Shown: positions 1 through 51,370, counted from the first letter of the stretch. The stretch: DNA of 64,000 nt from Alviniconcha marisindica (GCA_018857735.1 JABMCL010000338.1:499618-563617); one strand, 5' to 3'. Notes: a model not told the origin generated them from the sequence alone. Program-made: numbers and translations.

Positions 1-2680
1 TGAATGGAGGGAGGGAGACAGAGGGAATGAGAGAGAGGGGTAAGGAGTTCTGAACACTTTCACAATAATAAACACTACCTGGCAATGGACACAACGGTAT
101 TTGTCATAAAAGCTATGAAGAGTCATCAGATGTGTGAAGCTGATACTTTTCAAACCAAATGTGCGACTGTGGGCCCTTTATTACACTGCATTAAACTCGT
201 TTTCTTTCATTCAGTGAATACTTGCAAATGCAATACCCAAGAGGACTGAAATGGTGTGTGCATGCACGCACACGTTTGTATGCATGAGCATGTGTACAGA
301 GGCTGAGGGACGAGATATGCATTTAACATTGAGCAAACATGTATTCAGCACTTTCTTTAAATGGAAGGGAGGGGGGTGGGGATTGTGCAGAGGAGGGCCC
401 CCCAACAAGTGCATCCAAGATGAATTCAATGAGTGCATGAAGGTGTGTGCAGTGTGTTGCCAGGCGAATCTGCATTACCAAAACACACACACACACACAC
501 ACACACACAAAGTTAAAGAAATTTTGTGTATACCCATGTTGACAGTTTGTGGACACCAATAGACACCCAAAAAGGCCTTCTTTTTTTAATCAGCGTTTTT
601 ATTTTACATCCATCATTTCAACTTCATCATGAACATTATAATTTATTCAATATTAAGCAGCAAATATTGGCAACTCCACATACACAACAGCCACACACTC
701 ACCATAACAAGAATGGACAGACTCCCCCCTCTTCCCCCATTCCCATATCAGCTTTCTTTTGAGAGGTTACACTTACAGTGTGAATTGAAACTGAGTTGTA
801 ATCAACACCTCTTAAAGTAAAAAGAACCAATGCCCACTTGTAAATTGTACTGTGATACAACACCTATTTTACATGAAGTGTTAACACTTGGGCAACCCCT
901 TAACATAGTAAAAAGAACACTTTGTACTACTGGCCTTCACAAATAAATGGCATCTGCAAATGCCGACTATATAATAAAAACTTATTTTTTAAACCCACCC
1001 ATATGGTAAAAACATAATTAAACAAATCTGAATGTGCATTCTGCATGGACACCACACACAGACACCTCCCACCCAGATCAATTTGGCATGCAGAGGCTTC
1101 CCCAATTACAAGTACTGTTCAACAGCTACAAAGTACCTAAACATGACAACACAGACAACCAAAACAAGAACCAGAAAAGGTACAAATGAAAGACATGGCA
1201 CTTCATTATGTTAAGTCTCTGTGTAGGCTGGAAGCTCAATTCCCAGCCTAGATAAATAAATGTGTACAACTGCCATCACCCCAAAGCAAGAGATAATAAA
1301 TTTGAAATTTCTCTTTCATCATTTATGCCTCCTTTTTAAAATTCTACTGGCAACTTCCAACAACAAGTTGACAACAACAAACAAACAAACAAAAAACACT
1401 ACATGACAAACCATGTCACTTCTTTATCATAGTTACGCTCTGGTACGCCCATCAGTTGAGGTAAGTAGTCCAAATGGGAGGAACTGGGGGGCCAGTGTAA
1501 ACCACTACCAGCATTTACACCATGACAGGCTTGATGTAGAACTTTAAAGGACGTTTTGTTCAAAGACCAAGTTTGATGTACATACCAGTCTTTGCCTCCC
1601 CATCCACATTGTACAAACTCTTCATTATTAGGCATTACACACAAATGTGATTTTCAAAATGGACCATTTCTCATAGTCCTGAAGCTTAATCAGTTAATGT
1701 TCCAAAGAGTTGCTCTAAACGTCATAATACAGTATCATACCATAACACCAGAGTTTAAGAACTAGTTTACAAACTATTAATTTTCCTGGCATCTGAAACT
1801 AAACAAACAAGGTAACAACCACTGATGATCATCATAAAATATGCACAGGTCAGTTTGAACTGTTTTCATTGCATCACAGTCTTTGCAAGGACACATTTTG
1901 TTCTTCTCAATTTAAACCTCATCCCCCAAGCATGCATCAAACTGTATCGGACAAACCAAGGAAGCTGCCACAAAAAAAAAGCGCAAAACTAAAATTCTGA
2001 AATGGAATGATTAATGTATGCTTGCACTTGCAACAGATGTTGTGGAACACTTTTGTCAATGTTTGTGCAGTAGTGTTTGATGCCAAATCCCTTGCACACA
2101 CACAAAAAAGCACAGCACAGTGCTCAAATGAACTCACATCTGGAGTTGGGTTAAAGACAGAGTACATGTATGTATGTGTTCACATGTGCACCCCCTCTCA
2201 AAAACTTTTTTTTTTTTAAATTCTATCAGATTTTAAAGTTTTCTGGCACACAACCTTTTACTTGATCCATATGTATCCAAGAAATAGTTTCAGTCACAGA
2301 ACTATAGTCAGCCAAGCGTGTTCTTGTTACACTGATGAAAGGTTCACAGAGTCTGTGTGAAACAGTATACACTCCATTTGAGATAGCTTGCCCATTGTTT
2401 GGTGGTCATTTTTACAACAATGTTTTTTTAATTTTGTTTATTATCTATACACATTTTGGTTGATATGTAAGACTGAGAGCGAAACTAAGTCAAAAGCATA
2501 CCTAAATTCACTTGTAATTAACTTTGACATTGGTTTTAGTCAGGCTGTGTTATTTATAAGCTAAGAAACACTTTCCCATAGGAGAGTCCTAGGGTTCAAT
2601 GCAGTGTGGGTCAGATGAGGAAAACTAATAAACAATTTTGTAGGTCTATGTGAAAATGGCACCCTAGGAGAGTGGTTCCA
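1..2680. other. No gene recognised; AT-rich non-coding sequence
   Basis: I see no conserved coding sequence on either strand. The stretch contains a (CA)n microsatellite at about 483-508 and ordinary AT-rich DNA. It lies downstream of the minus-strand HTH-PHD block, so part of it could be intergenic spacer or an unannotated 3' UTR, but nothing in the sequence shows this. Confidence 0.5.
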
Positions 2681-2689
2681 CACCTCAAT

Positions 2690-3640
2690 AGTTCATCTGG
2701 GATGCCTTCTGTCCCCAACACTCTTAAACATCCAGCTAGAGTGGACCAAGAGTGAAGCCCTTGAAGATCACAGGGGTACTGTCAGCACTGGAGGGAGGAA
2801 CATCACGTTGATGGGATAGCAGGAAAGGAAGCAGAACTAGCCAACTTGTCAGATAGATGCTTCCTCAAGATATGGAATGGAGCTCAGCGCAGAAAAAACA
2901 TAACTGACAGCAAGCAACAATAGTACCATCACAGCAGACATCTTAGTTCTGGGACAGAAACTTGAAACAGGGCAGCAGTTCAAATATCTTGGGGAAATAA
3001 TCTCTGATGAAGGATCCAAACGAGAAATCCTTATAAGAGCTGCACAGAAATGACCACACTAGGCAAGCTGGAGACCACATGGAGAGACAAGAACATCACC
3101 TTGAAGTACAAGACTGACTTCTATGCTCGTTGTCGTCCCCCCCCCCCCCCATCTTCTTTTACACACGCACCCTCACAGAACAGCTACAGAGGAGGATACA
3201 AGTGATGGAAATGAGATGCTACCATAACATCTTCGGCATCTCATACAAGGACCATGTCACAAATGAAATGGTGCACAGTACAATCAACCACATTGGCCCT
3301 CATGATGACCTCCTCACAACAGCAAAGAACAGGCAACTCAAACGGTTCAGCCACGTGACAAGATCTTGTGGCCTCGCAGAGACCGTTCCCCAAGGAACAG
3401 TGGAGGAGAAGAGAAAGAGAGGCTGACAGGACAGGGAAACCACTTGCAGAGACCCAGGCAATGGCACACAACCACAGCAGATGGAGGAAACCAGTGCACA
3501 GCTTGTCAGGATGGCACCCCGATGACTCCACCGCAAGTTAAGGGAGCAAGCCAAGCCAGCCAATGTGAAAATGGTGGAATCAAACATCAGGTGACACATG
3601 AATTTGACCTGTACACAGCAGGTCTTTAACAGGGTCACAA
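2690..3640 (+). mobile_element. Decayed non-LTR retrotransposon (RT C-terminal part)
   Basis: Pieces in shifting frames match the 3' half of an endonuclease-reverse-transcriptase LINE. They are, in order, a GCLLSPT palm motif, an ALEDHRGTVS segment, a KYLG-IISDEGSK segment, and then LQRRIQVMEMRCYHNIFG, DHVTNEMV and a histidine-rich GHVTRS-like stretch near 3340-3370. Several stops and frameshifts, plus a 14-base poly-C run at 3137-3150 inside the body, show that it is dead. It is a truncated relic, not a gene. The family assignment (the RTE/CR1-like 'endonuclease-reverse transcriptase' group) is from memory of the conserved phrases. Confidence 0.8.
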
Positions 3641-3976
3641 TTTATTTTAACAAAACTTGCAAAGACCCAATCAAACACAAGTGACTTACATTCAAATTGA
3701 GCACAAAATAAATTCCTTTTTTTTTTTTGTGGATCATACAACAAAAAATTATCAAGGCTGGGATCAATGGACTTTGGGACTATGACTGCAAACTGCCAGC
3801 ATTAAGGACTTTGCCTACAGTTAATACTTATAACTGATCATTAAATAGGCATACATTTTATGCAAGTATGAAAACACAGCAAAGTAAATAATAATATATT
3901 ATTCTTTTGTAAAAAAACTCCTGGGCATTATTAAATGAAAATGTATCGCTTGATCAGATGCTTACTTCACAAAAGA

Positions 3977-4205
3977 TTAACCCCTTCACTGCCACGTCAC
4001 TTGAAAATGACAAGTAAAAGTGCCAAATTTCAAACCCTTAAACCTTTTTGTCCTCTTTTTTGCACCGGCATGAAAAAGGATTTTCATCAAAACTCACAGC
4101 ATTGAAAGCAGATGTGTTACAGGACCGGAAAATATACCATTTGCAGGTGAGTTTGTGCATCTTTCAGCCCCAAAAATTTATAGGCTGGGGCAGTGAAGTG
4201 GTTAA
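3977..4205. mobile_element. piggyBac-like MITE with TTAA target duplication
   Basis: The element is bounded by TTAA on both sides. It has short terminal inverted repeats: CCCCTTCACTGCC on the left at 3981-3993 and GGCAGTGAAGTGG on the right at 4189-4201, matching at 12 of 13 positions after reverse complementing. TTAA target sites with CCC(Y)-starting ends are the signature of the piggyBac superfamily. The interior of about 200 bp has no transposase, so this is a non-autonomous copy. Confidence 0.75.
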
Positions 4206-5640
4206 GAGCAAAGCAATTTCATCAAATATTCTGGTAACAACAGTGAAATAAATATCCAATTTAACAACATGTAAAAGTCTTCGAGTACTCATTTTGTTCT
4301 AAGCCACATCCTTTAAAACACATATTTCCAGTCACATTCACAACTTCCTTTCACACACACCATTTATGCTTCACTCATGCAGTTGTGTTTTCTTCCTTTT
4401 TTCTGGTCATTCTCCAAGAGGCAGAAGAAATCCAACAAAAACTTTGAGAGGTTTGTCTGAAAATGCTCAGTTGATTTTACTTTCATTTTCCAATCCTTCT
4501 GCATTAATAACAGCTGGTAGGACTCAGCCGTAGAAAGCCCCATCATGTGTCACAGCTGGCCTAACAGCTTCCTGTGACTTATCTGACCCCGCTCATTGGG
4601 CAACGCAAGCGCAGACCTTTCATGCCCCATATCAAAGAGGCAATGCAACATGGGTCAGCTAGCCAGTCCCACTATTCCTCACTATTCAGACTAACTTTAC
4701 ACAACTCAGCTTTACACAACTGGTATCAATTCAAACAAGCATTTTACGACAAAATCCTTAAAGTTTTTGTTTCGATTTCTTCATTCCCTTAGTTCTTTTC
4801 AAAGGCTACTGTTAAGAGGCCAAGGAAATGGCCAAAACCAGGTTACACCTGGACACTGCCTTCACCTGATCTGAGGAGGTATATAGTTTCTGAAAGCATC
4901 AGAATGTCAGGAACATTACACATATTAACACATCTGTTTCTGTATTTGTGTACTACTTTCAGCAAGTTTACTGTAAGCACTGCTGCCCCCCCCCCCCCCC
5001 CCCCCCCCAAACAATACACAACAAACAGAAGAACAAGTGTTCAGTTCTCACATCAAAGTTGCACTTAAAACAGGAAAACGTGGTGGGTTGGTGCTGTTGT
5101 TGTACAACTATGACCCTGACAAAGCAGGCCAAGAGCACCAAAACCTGTATGAATATATGTAAAGCTCAACAGAAGCTATCATGCAGAGATCTCATCCAAA
5201 CAGCAAATCAACCCCACCAAAAAAAAAAAAAGAGTTCAAGGCTGAGGACAATGCCAAAATTTAGCTAAATATCTTGTTTATTTGCTACTATTACTTGATC
5301 GCCCTGATATAACTGTCCATAAACAGGTAAGAGTCATACAAAGTTTGAACCGCATTGGCTAAAGGAAACAACCTTCATTTTTATCATAAACACCATCCAT
5401 CACGACTTTGATGAAGATCACTGAAACATGCAGGACTCAATGAAGGTCAATTATCATGCAAAGTGTGAAAGATCTCACTCACTCTCTGAGACAGGCCTAA
5501 AGGTTTTTTACTGCAGATGGCCCAGCCAAACATGCATTCATTTCCACAAATAAATATAAACCAGTGAAGCAACAATCAATCCCCCTAAAAAGCAACAATA
5601 CAAAGAGCAATCTCCCATGACAACCACCCCTGTTCTTTCA

Positions 5641-5855
5641 GACCACGGTTCTGACTCCCCAAAGTCTTTTATACTGATATCTTTTGACCACCTTCAGTCT
5701 TTTACACAGCTGTTTTGACCACCCCTGTCTTTCATACCGTTATATTTTGACCATCCCCAGTCTTGCTTAGTTTGCTTTGACTATCTCAGGCCTTTCTTAC
5801 TGTTATGTTTTGACCACCTCCAATCTTTCTTACTGTTGTTGTCAATTGCAGTCTT
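5641..5855. repeat. Degenerate ~44-bp minisatellite, about five units
   Basis: Units share a core of the type TTTTGACCACCTCCAGTCTT followed by a TTACTGTTAT-like segment, repeated about five times with drift. No coding content. Confidence 0.7.
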
Positions 5856-7203
5856 CTATTTTCATAGATATACACATCTCACCAAGGGCCTGAGGAAGAA
5901 ACAATTTTCTAATCAGAATGACCTATGTCCGAATATGCAATCCATTCCACAATTTTTAAAAACATCACCAATCCTCCATAACTCATCGCTGACACCTAAT
6001 TCTCAACTGCACAATCACAGGTTGTATTGCAAACATATGCCAGAAAGGAAATCCAAACTATTAGTAAATCAAATTCACTCTGATAGTGATATGCCTGATC
6101 ACATATGTTTTTTCTTGATCCTGATCTATACCTTTGTTCTCAGTGAAATACTATGGCAATGACACAGGTTTCTATTCTTTGCCTCAATAGAGAGGGAACT
6201 CTCATTTTTCTGTTCACATTATCCTGCATCTAAAACAGTAAGAAAATGTGTTAGATGTGAAAGTGGTACATTTTGTTCATTGGCTGATGCACATGATGGT
6301 GAAATAAACAATAATTTGGTTCCCCATGGGATTTCATTTTAAATGACAAAAACAAAAAAAATCAGTTTCTTTGTTCTCTGTACCAAACATGAATATTACC
6401 AGTGAAATGCCCATCAACCTGTATGGCAGAAAAAAACTCCATGAAGATATTTGGGATTTTAGCTAAAACTGTTCCAAAGTGTCATTATGCAAAACAAAAA
6501 CCTGTTAGGAAAATGAAGGATTCTCCCACTTTAAAAAAAAACACACACACCCCCCCCCCCCCCACAGGTATTAGGTGTGTTTCTTCTGAGAGAAACTGGT
6601 TATGATAGTTGTCTGTACTGATATGACTTGCAGCAAAGAGTGGAAGGTGAGATGCAAAGAAAGGGGGTTGCCATTAAACCATGCAAAGCTAAAAAGCTAA
6701 AAAGTTCCATTCTGCGCTACACATCTTGGAGAAACAAACGTGAATGCAACAAACACAAACTGTGCATCTATCTTAACTTGTTTTACCTTTAGAACTAATT
6801 GTTGTTCTCCAAAACTGACAGCTACTCAACACTTCCATTCTTTTCTAATCCATAGGAAGCTAAATGTAACAATTTACTGTTCAAATAAAGTACAACAAAT
6901 GGAGGGACAAAATTATTAGCAGTATCAAATGCAGTTAAAAAAAAAACTAAAAAAAACAGACATGCGTAAAAATCAAAATCCCTGAGTATTTGGACTCCAG
7001 CTTGAAGTTGAATTGTAAAGTTGACTGACAACCAGCCCAGCTTTGGAAGCTGGGTGGTTGTATTGCTCCAATTCACAGCACCATAATGGTTTAAATGCTA
7101 CCAGCCACAACTTGCACTCACACATCACCACAGTAGGTTTCAGAAAGCACTGGTCACTTTGTGCAGTACTGCTACCAGCCAGTATGTAATGGCTTCAGCT
7201 TGT

Positions 7204-8788
7204 TCAAGTGACACCCCCACAACCACAAAATTCACAGATAAAATCTAGTTCCTCAATTTCTTTATCCGAGTAGCCTGTAACATCAATGTGGATGCAAAAT
7301 TTATGGAACCAGCGCTCACAAGAAGAGCAGCCAATCCACTCATCTGGCTGATCGTTGTACTCATCTTGACACATGGAACAAATGTTGGTGTCAATTTCCT
7401 CCTCTGTGGTTGTGCCCGCGTTACCTGAATCATCCACCTCCGAGTAACTAGACTCTGCTTGTGAATCCTTCCGTTTCCGACTTCCCTTTGCTGGCTTCTT
7501 CTTGGTCTTCTTCTTTGAGGTCGTTGGACTTTTCACGGGCTCAGCAGCTTTTCTTTTGCGTTCTTCTTCCTGTGAAATTTGTCGGGCGGTTTTCCTGACT
7601 GTAAGCACAGGGGCATTGAGTATTGGATGACGCTTCACAAAATTCTGGTACCACTCTTTGGTTGGACGGTTATCTACAAAACTGCGCATTCTGTATGGGT
7701 TCTCATTCAGAATGTTTTGTGCAAAATCTAGTAAAATATCCATGGCGAGGTGTAAACCTTGTGCCTTGAAATCTTGACCTTGCCGTATTAACTCATCTTC
7801 TTCCTCCTGTGTTAATTCAGAGTCCCACTCAGTCTTAGCCACCTCTTTGGGTTTAGACTTCTTGTCAGGCAGTTTGGTTTTTAATCTCCCTTTGCCAAGA
7901 GTGTGTTTGACTATATCACAACCAGTTTTCACTTTGCTCTCCTGTACTCTGGATTTTGCTCTGCAAGCAGAAAAAATCCTAGGCCTTCCCTTGACTACAG
8001 TACACACATCTGGGGATTGCTTACTGGTTCTCTGTGGAGACTGTTTTGGTGTCTGCACTGGAGACTGTTTAGGTGTCCTTGAAGGAGACTGTTTGGGTGT
8101 CCTTCTTGGAGACTGTTTTGAATTGGTACTGGATTTTGTGGCACATTTTCTAGTCCTTGTTCTATCTTTGGCTTCTCTGGGCTTCCACTGTGATTGTGCT
8201 TTTCTGGCTGCCTTTGTTTGTACCTTCATTTGCGCCTCCTCCTTCTTGGGAGAAAGTGAGCCACTTTCTGGGTCTCCAAACTGATAAGCATCTTCCTCCT
8301 TTTCTACCTCCATCACATCCACCTCCTCCTCTTTCACTTCTTCTGTTTCCTCCTTGGGTGCATCCCCCAGCCCATCTTCTTCCTCCTGATTTACTTCTGC
8401 CTCACTTTCTACTGTTTCCTTGTCCTCTTCCTCCCCTTGTTCCTCTTCTGCTGCCTCGTCCTCGTGCTCCATCTCCTCCTCTTCTTCTTCTTCTTCTTCA
8501 CCCTCCTCTTCCGACTTCACACTCTCTTCATCTGCCTGGCTGGAATGCCGCTGTCTACTTCTCTTTCTGGAACACTCGCCTTCCTCGTGTTCTGGAGATG
8601 ATTCTGCCCTGTGCTTTCTCTCCGCCTGCTTCTGGCGAAGAGCTTTTAGTTTCTGCTGCAGTGTGCTGGGGGGGATCTGATAGACCCTGGCTGCCTCCCG
8701 CATGCTCATCTTCTTGAACCACACTTTCTTGATCGCCCGTTTCAGGGTTGCCATGTCATAGCTGCGCCCATTCTCTGGACTTCTGCTT
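7204..8788 (-). CDS. HTH(psq)-acidic-HTH(CENPB)-PHD finger protein, transposase-derived; large 3' exon
   Basis: A single open exon encodes 516 residues from the ATG at 8752-8754, plus 11 further in-frame codons (SRSPENGRSYD) back to a strong splice acceptor at 8789. Numbered from that ATG: residues 1-41 are a pipsqueak HTH (MSMREAARVYQIPPSTL). Residues about 76-165 are extremely Glu-rich. Residues 213-248 carry five KQSP repeats, possible proline-directed phosphosites. GRPR at 256-259 is AT-hook-like. Residues 313-385 are a CENPB/Tigger-type HTH (FVDNRPTKEWYQNFVKRHP). A basic stretch follows. Residues 459-510 form a C4HC3 PHD finger (C459, C462, C476, C479, H484, C487, C507, C510). No DDE domain is present. 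The likely role is nuclear DNA and histone-tail binding, inferred from domains only. RSYD before the ATG fits the usual start of psq domains, so coding probably begins in an upstream exon, either 9453-9514 or CHD1 exon 36. Confidence 0.85.
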
Positions 8789-9452
8789 CTGCCAAAAGAA
8801 AAGGAAAGAATCAGTCATTTCAACAAAGCAATAATTATTGAACTGAAATAAATGCTGAAGTGGCAGCAAATGTGTACTGTGGTCTAAAACAGAAATGCTT
8901 TAAATGTGCAGTAAGTGTTTAATTAGCTGACACCAAAAACCAGGGGCTTATGGCCACTGACCTGAATATATTTGTACATAGAACGGACAAAAAAAGATCC
9001 ATGCATCTTGTCAACTGCCAAAGAAACCTTGCACTTATAATTCAAGTAACTGTAATAAAATGTGCACAACAAACTGGAGAGGGAGACACGTACACAAAGT
9101 GTACATGTATGTATAAAACACAGACTTCCTGTTGCATGTGAAAATTCTGCTAAGGGTTTCCACTGCTTAGCACTGTGACTGGGACCAGTTAAAAGCAGTG
9201 GGATTTCCTACTTCAAGAAAGGGTTCAGTATTGGAAATAAAGTGAGATGCATGAACAAAGTGCAGACACAAGACAAATGCCAACAAGACAAAGGCAGACA
9301 GTGCATATAGGGGTCAACTGACAGAGAAAATGTTCAAACAGAGCCGAGCCGACACGACACAAGACTACACACACAGCCGGCTCCGATTGAACACCTCTCT
9401 GATTTGACACAGACTGGGTCTTCATTCAAACTACAGACAGCTGTGGGCTTAC

Positions 9453-9514
9453 CTTCTCTGATGGGGCACGCAAAATCCTCGTAGAAAATCCATCTTCGCA
9501 ACGTGTAACCACAT
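9453..9514 (-). CDS. Candidate first coding exon of an independent HTH-PHD gene (alternative model)
   Basis: A strong donor (GAAG then GTAAGC, intron starting at 9452) closes an exon that can read MWLHVAKMDFLRGFCVPHQRR in the frame of the HTH-PHD block. ATGs are at 9512-9514 and, in a good context, at 9491-9493. An in-frame stop lies just upstream of the first ATG. Splicing to 8788 is in phase. If instead it is an internal CHD1 exon (acceptor before 9555, length 103), CHD1 would continue for 34 residues and stop 10 codons into the next exon, at TGA. No core promoter motif is clear upstream. The exon is supported only by splice-site shape and phase. Confidence 0.35.
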
Positions 9515-9889
9515 CTCCCAAATTCAAACACGGCCTTTCTTTCTTCGTCAGGAGACTAGACAGAAACTTGGTGATTAATTCAAATTTCTCAAACATAATC
9601 AAAGTTGATTTCACTTTCTTCCCTAATGATCCCAGACTCATCAATTTGATGGCAATGATTTAAAAGTTTGTACGGTTGACTGAGATCTAACAAGACAAAA
9701 AAGGTTGTGGTAAGACCCAGTGTTCACCAGAAAAGTGTTCAATCATAAATATGAAGGTGTTCAGAGCCGACACACAACGCACTTGCCCGGTAAGTCAAAG
9801 GAAATCGTCATGCATGCAACAAAAAGGGGTGGAAAAAGAGAAAAGAGCAGGGAGGGGGCTGGGGACTTCAAAGTTAGTGGGACGCTCAC

Positions 9890-48894
<39,005 letters not shown>

Positions 48895-48903
<9 letters not shown>

Positions 48904-49261
48904 TTTGTCGGAACAGTAGAATCCATCATGGCGTCTGAAGGCCAAATGCACAAAGCAATGCGAAAATTCTTTCCCAAATCACGTGCTCTCCTATCTTCCA
49001 ACCACGTCACGCGTATCCTAAAATGATGAAAAAAAGAAAGGTCTGAACAAAATGCACGTTCCAGTCGTATTTTAAGCTTAAATTTGCACAAAATTGTTGA
49101 TTATGATCGTAATACACAGTCAAACTGCACTTCCTTGCTTTCTTTTGAGATTTTCCACAACTTCACAGAGAAAAATCTTGCAATTGTCTCTGACTGGGCA
49201 GCATAGTTTTAGAAATCAATGCCAAAAGAGAGAGAAATGCTTCAGCAACGGTACACTCACG
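48895..49261 (-). other. CHD1: CHD1 5' UTR with a spliced leader intron
   Basis: A strong acceptor (pyrimidine tract TTTCTTTTTTTC, then ATTTTAG) precedes 49020. A good donor (CAC then GTGAGTG) follows 49261 in the gene sense. This suggests a non-coding first exon upstream of 49261, an intron at 49021-49260, and a second exon 48895-49020 carrying the uORF and the start codon. Confidence 0.55.
48900..48929 (-). CDS. Upstream ORF (9 codons) overlapping the CHD1 start
   Basis: Two consecutive ATGs (the second with A at -3 and G at +4) open a short ORF, MMDSTVPTK. Its TGA overlaps the CHD1 initiation codon in an ATGA arrangement. These are the first ATGs in the exon that begins at 49020. An ATGA overlap is typical of termination-reinitiation control. 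Whether ribosomes use it here is inference. Confidence 0.6.
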
Positions 49262-49440
49262 TGTAAACTCCAGATTCTCGCAATTACAGGAGGTGTACGT
49301 AAACAACAGTAGCGCAGCGGAGATAATGCGACCATTTCAGTATGGCCGCCATTACCCTCATTGACTTGCACACCGACAAAGTGCATGCTGGGATCGCCAT
49401 GAGTGACGCACACATTCTGGGTCACGTCTCAGTAAATGCA
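49262..49440 (-). promoter_or_regulatory. Likely CHD1 core promoter: YY1 and ZNF143/THAP11-type motifs
   Basis: ATGGCCGCCAT at 49342-49352 contains a YY1-type CCAT core in a GCCGCCAT context. TCCCAGCATGC (minus strand, about 49383-49394) matches the core of the ZNF143/THAP11 site found at many housekeeping promoters. Both lie just upstream of the predicted first exon donor. No TATA box is seen. Motif assignment is by eye. Confidence 0.45.
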
Positions 49441-50316
49441 AATGAGGTGTGGTGGCGGAATGGTTATGGTTTTCACAGGCAAAACTGAACCAGGCGTAAT
49501 ACATTCAGTAGCGGTTGCTGTATTGTTGAATGGCTTATGTATTTATTTATCAAATAACACACAAGGAAGTTAATTAGTGCTCGAAAAACGTCACAAAAGC
49601 ACAAACAACCTGAGTCGCCTACGGTAATTCTCAACTGGCAATGCGTGCAAATGCAAGGTACATAAACTGACTCCACCAGCAGTACGTCTTCTAACACATA
49701 ACTTAAGTTATGAAATAACTTTTTACCCAAGTCTTTACTGTTGCTGTTGTAATTTAATTGGTTTTATGATTGGCGTGAATGTGTGACTATGAATGTACTT
49801 GGTACCACAAAACATTTCTTGTATATTACACTGACAAGGAGTAAAGTTGTATTTTGACTTTCAGTTGCAACATTTGGGTAATTTGTACCAGTGGCACATT
49901 CTAAATTTGATTTCATTCTAAATTTAACAAAACTGTTTCTTTCTCTACCTGCAGCGAATCGCTTGGCTGGCGTGATACACCGAGACCACCCAAGCTCAAT
50001 TACAGACTGATGCGTTTGAACTGATGCAGCAAGGTTACCCATAAAGTCTGAGCTATTGTGTATCCAGGCAAATAGTATTTCATGGACTAGCCAACAATTG
50101 TGATTTAGTATCAACTGAGTCATTCAAGTGGATCGTTTGTTTCATGTTTTTGCCGCCTGCTCAGTGCTTGCGCGGCCGCAATCACTACTGATATATATCG
50201 AGGCTACTGTGACCATTTCAGTCCCAGAAGATCCTGTAGCAAACCATTCAGAAGTGGTCCGTCACGCTGACATGGTCCGTCCGTTCACCTGGCATCATGA
50301 TCCATGTACCGGTATA

Positions 50317-50380
50317 GTAAGTAAGTAAACATGGTGCTTAACGTCCACAGAAACCATAAGGCTTATTAGGGACGGGGGTA
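50317..50380 (+). repeat. Dispersed repeat copy (GTAAGTAAACATGGTGCTTA family)
   Basis: It reads GTAAGTAAACATGGTGCTTA, ACGTCCACAGAAACCATAAG and GCTTATTAGGGACGGG. This is the least disrupted of the four copies in the window and serves as the reference for the tetramer insertions seen in the others. Confidence 0.75.
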
Positions 50381-51339
50381 CCGGTATAATCCCAGTTTCA
50401 TTTTATGTAGTCATCGCGGCAGTTGTCTTTGGCGGAGTACCTAAAACAAAACCTAGTGACAGGGCAGACGGGCAGAAACTGGCAGAAAGTGTCAAGGACC
50501 TCCCAGCTGCTGCACGAAACAACGCGAAACTAAAAGCAGCTAGGTTAGGTCTGGAAAATAGACGCCCGGTTTGGATGACCGTGTTTGTTGTATGGATCTG
50601 TCGAAGATAGTTGACCCGATGGAGGTGTGAGTAAAGTCTAAGTCCATAACGTGGGATGGGTGGAGGTTCTTCCGCGTTTGTATGACGCAATCGTGACATC
50701 CAGTTACGATTCTGGTGTGTGTGGTGGGGGGGGGGGGGGGGGGGGTAAAAATACATATTTTTTTAATCTAACCTTGTTCGCCTGTTCAGCTAAGCGGCGT
50801 GTCTGCCTTCCGACTGATCGGCAGTGGCCGGGATTCAAGACTAAAAAAGCTACCCGGTTTACCTTTCGCAGCGCCAGTGCGGCTGTGCCGTACTACTGAT
50901 CCGACTATAGCCAAGTCAGTTTTAGGTTTGCAGGTGGCTCGGAATAAACTTGGAGTCAGGTAATCAGTTGCACAGAACTAGCTTGGTTAGGCCTACCGCC
51001 GGTGATCCAACAGGCCCGGTGTCAGTGACGATGGTCACATTCCAAACCGCTACGGCCGGGGTTCTTCTTCATGAAGAATATTTCACTTGCAGTGCCGCAT
51101 GCTGGATTACCAGTTTTGTTCACTGAAGTTGTTTCCCTAATCCACTGGATCACATGGACTACAGGATATTTACCATGCATATATGATCTTTTTATTTTTG
51201 CTTGGGGAGAACCTCGATTTATACATGTCTCATCCGAAGGACTTCTAGTACAGACTTTAGAGTGCGAGTACTCTTGCTCTTCAAGTCGCCACTGACCCTG
51301 TTTGTTTTTTGGTTTTGTCAGTGTGTGTGTGTGTGTGTG

Positions 51340-51370
<31 letters not shown>

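Larger units (their letters stand above)
3641..7203. other. Non-coding stretch, possible 3' UTR of the minus-strand HTH-PHD block
   Basis: Apart from the MITE and repeats listed separately, nothing here looks coding. On the minus strand the first AATAAA that I find downstream of the HTH-PHD stop codon is at about 5277-5282. A 3' UTR of about 1.9 kb is therefore possible. Poly-C runs sit at 4986-5008 and 6551-6563. Confidence 0.35.

Noticed and set aside
7847..8717. Plus-strand open frames of 86-186 codons opposite the HTH-PHD exon
   Set aside because: They are shadows of the acidic and KQSP-coding stretches on the minus strand.
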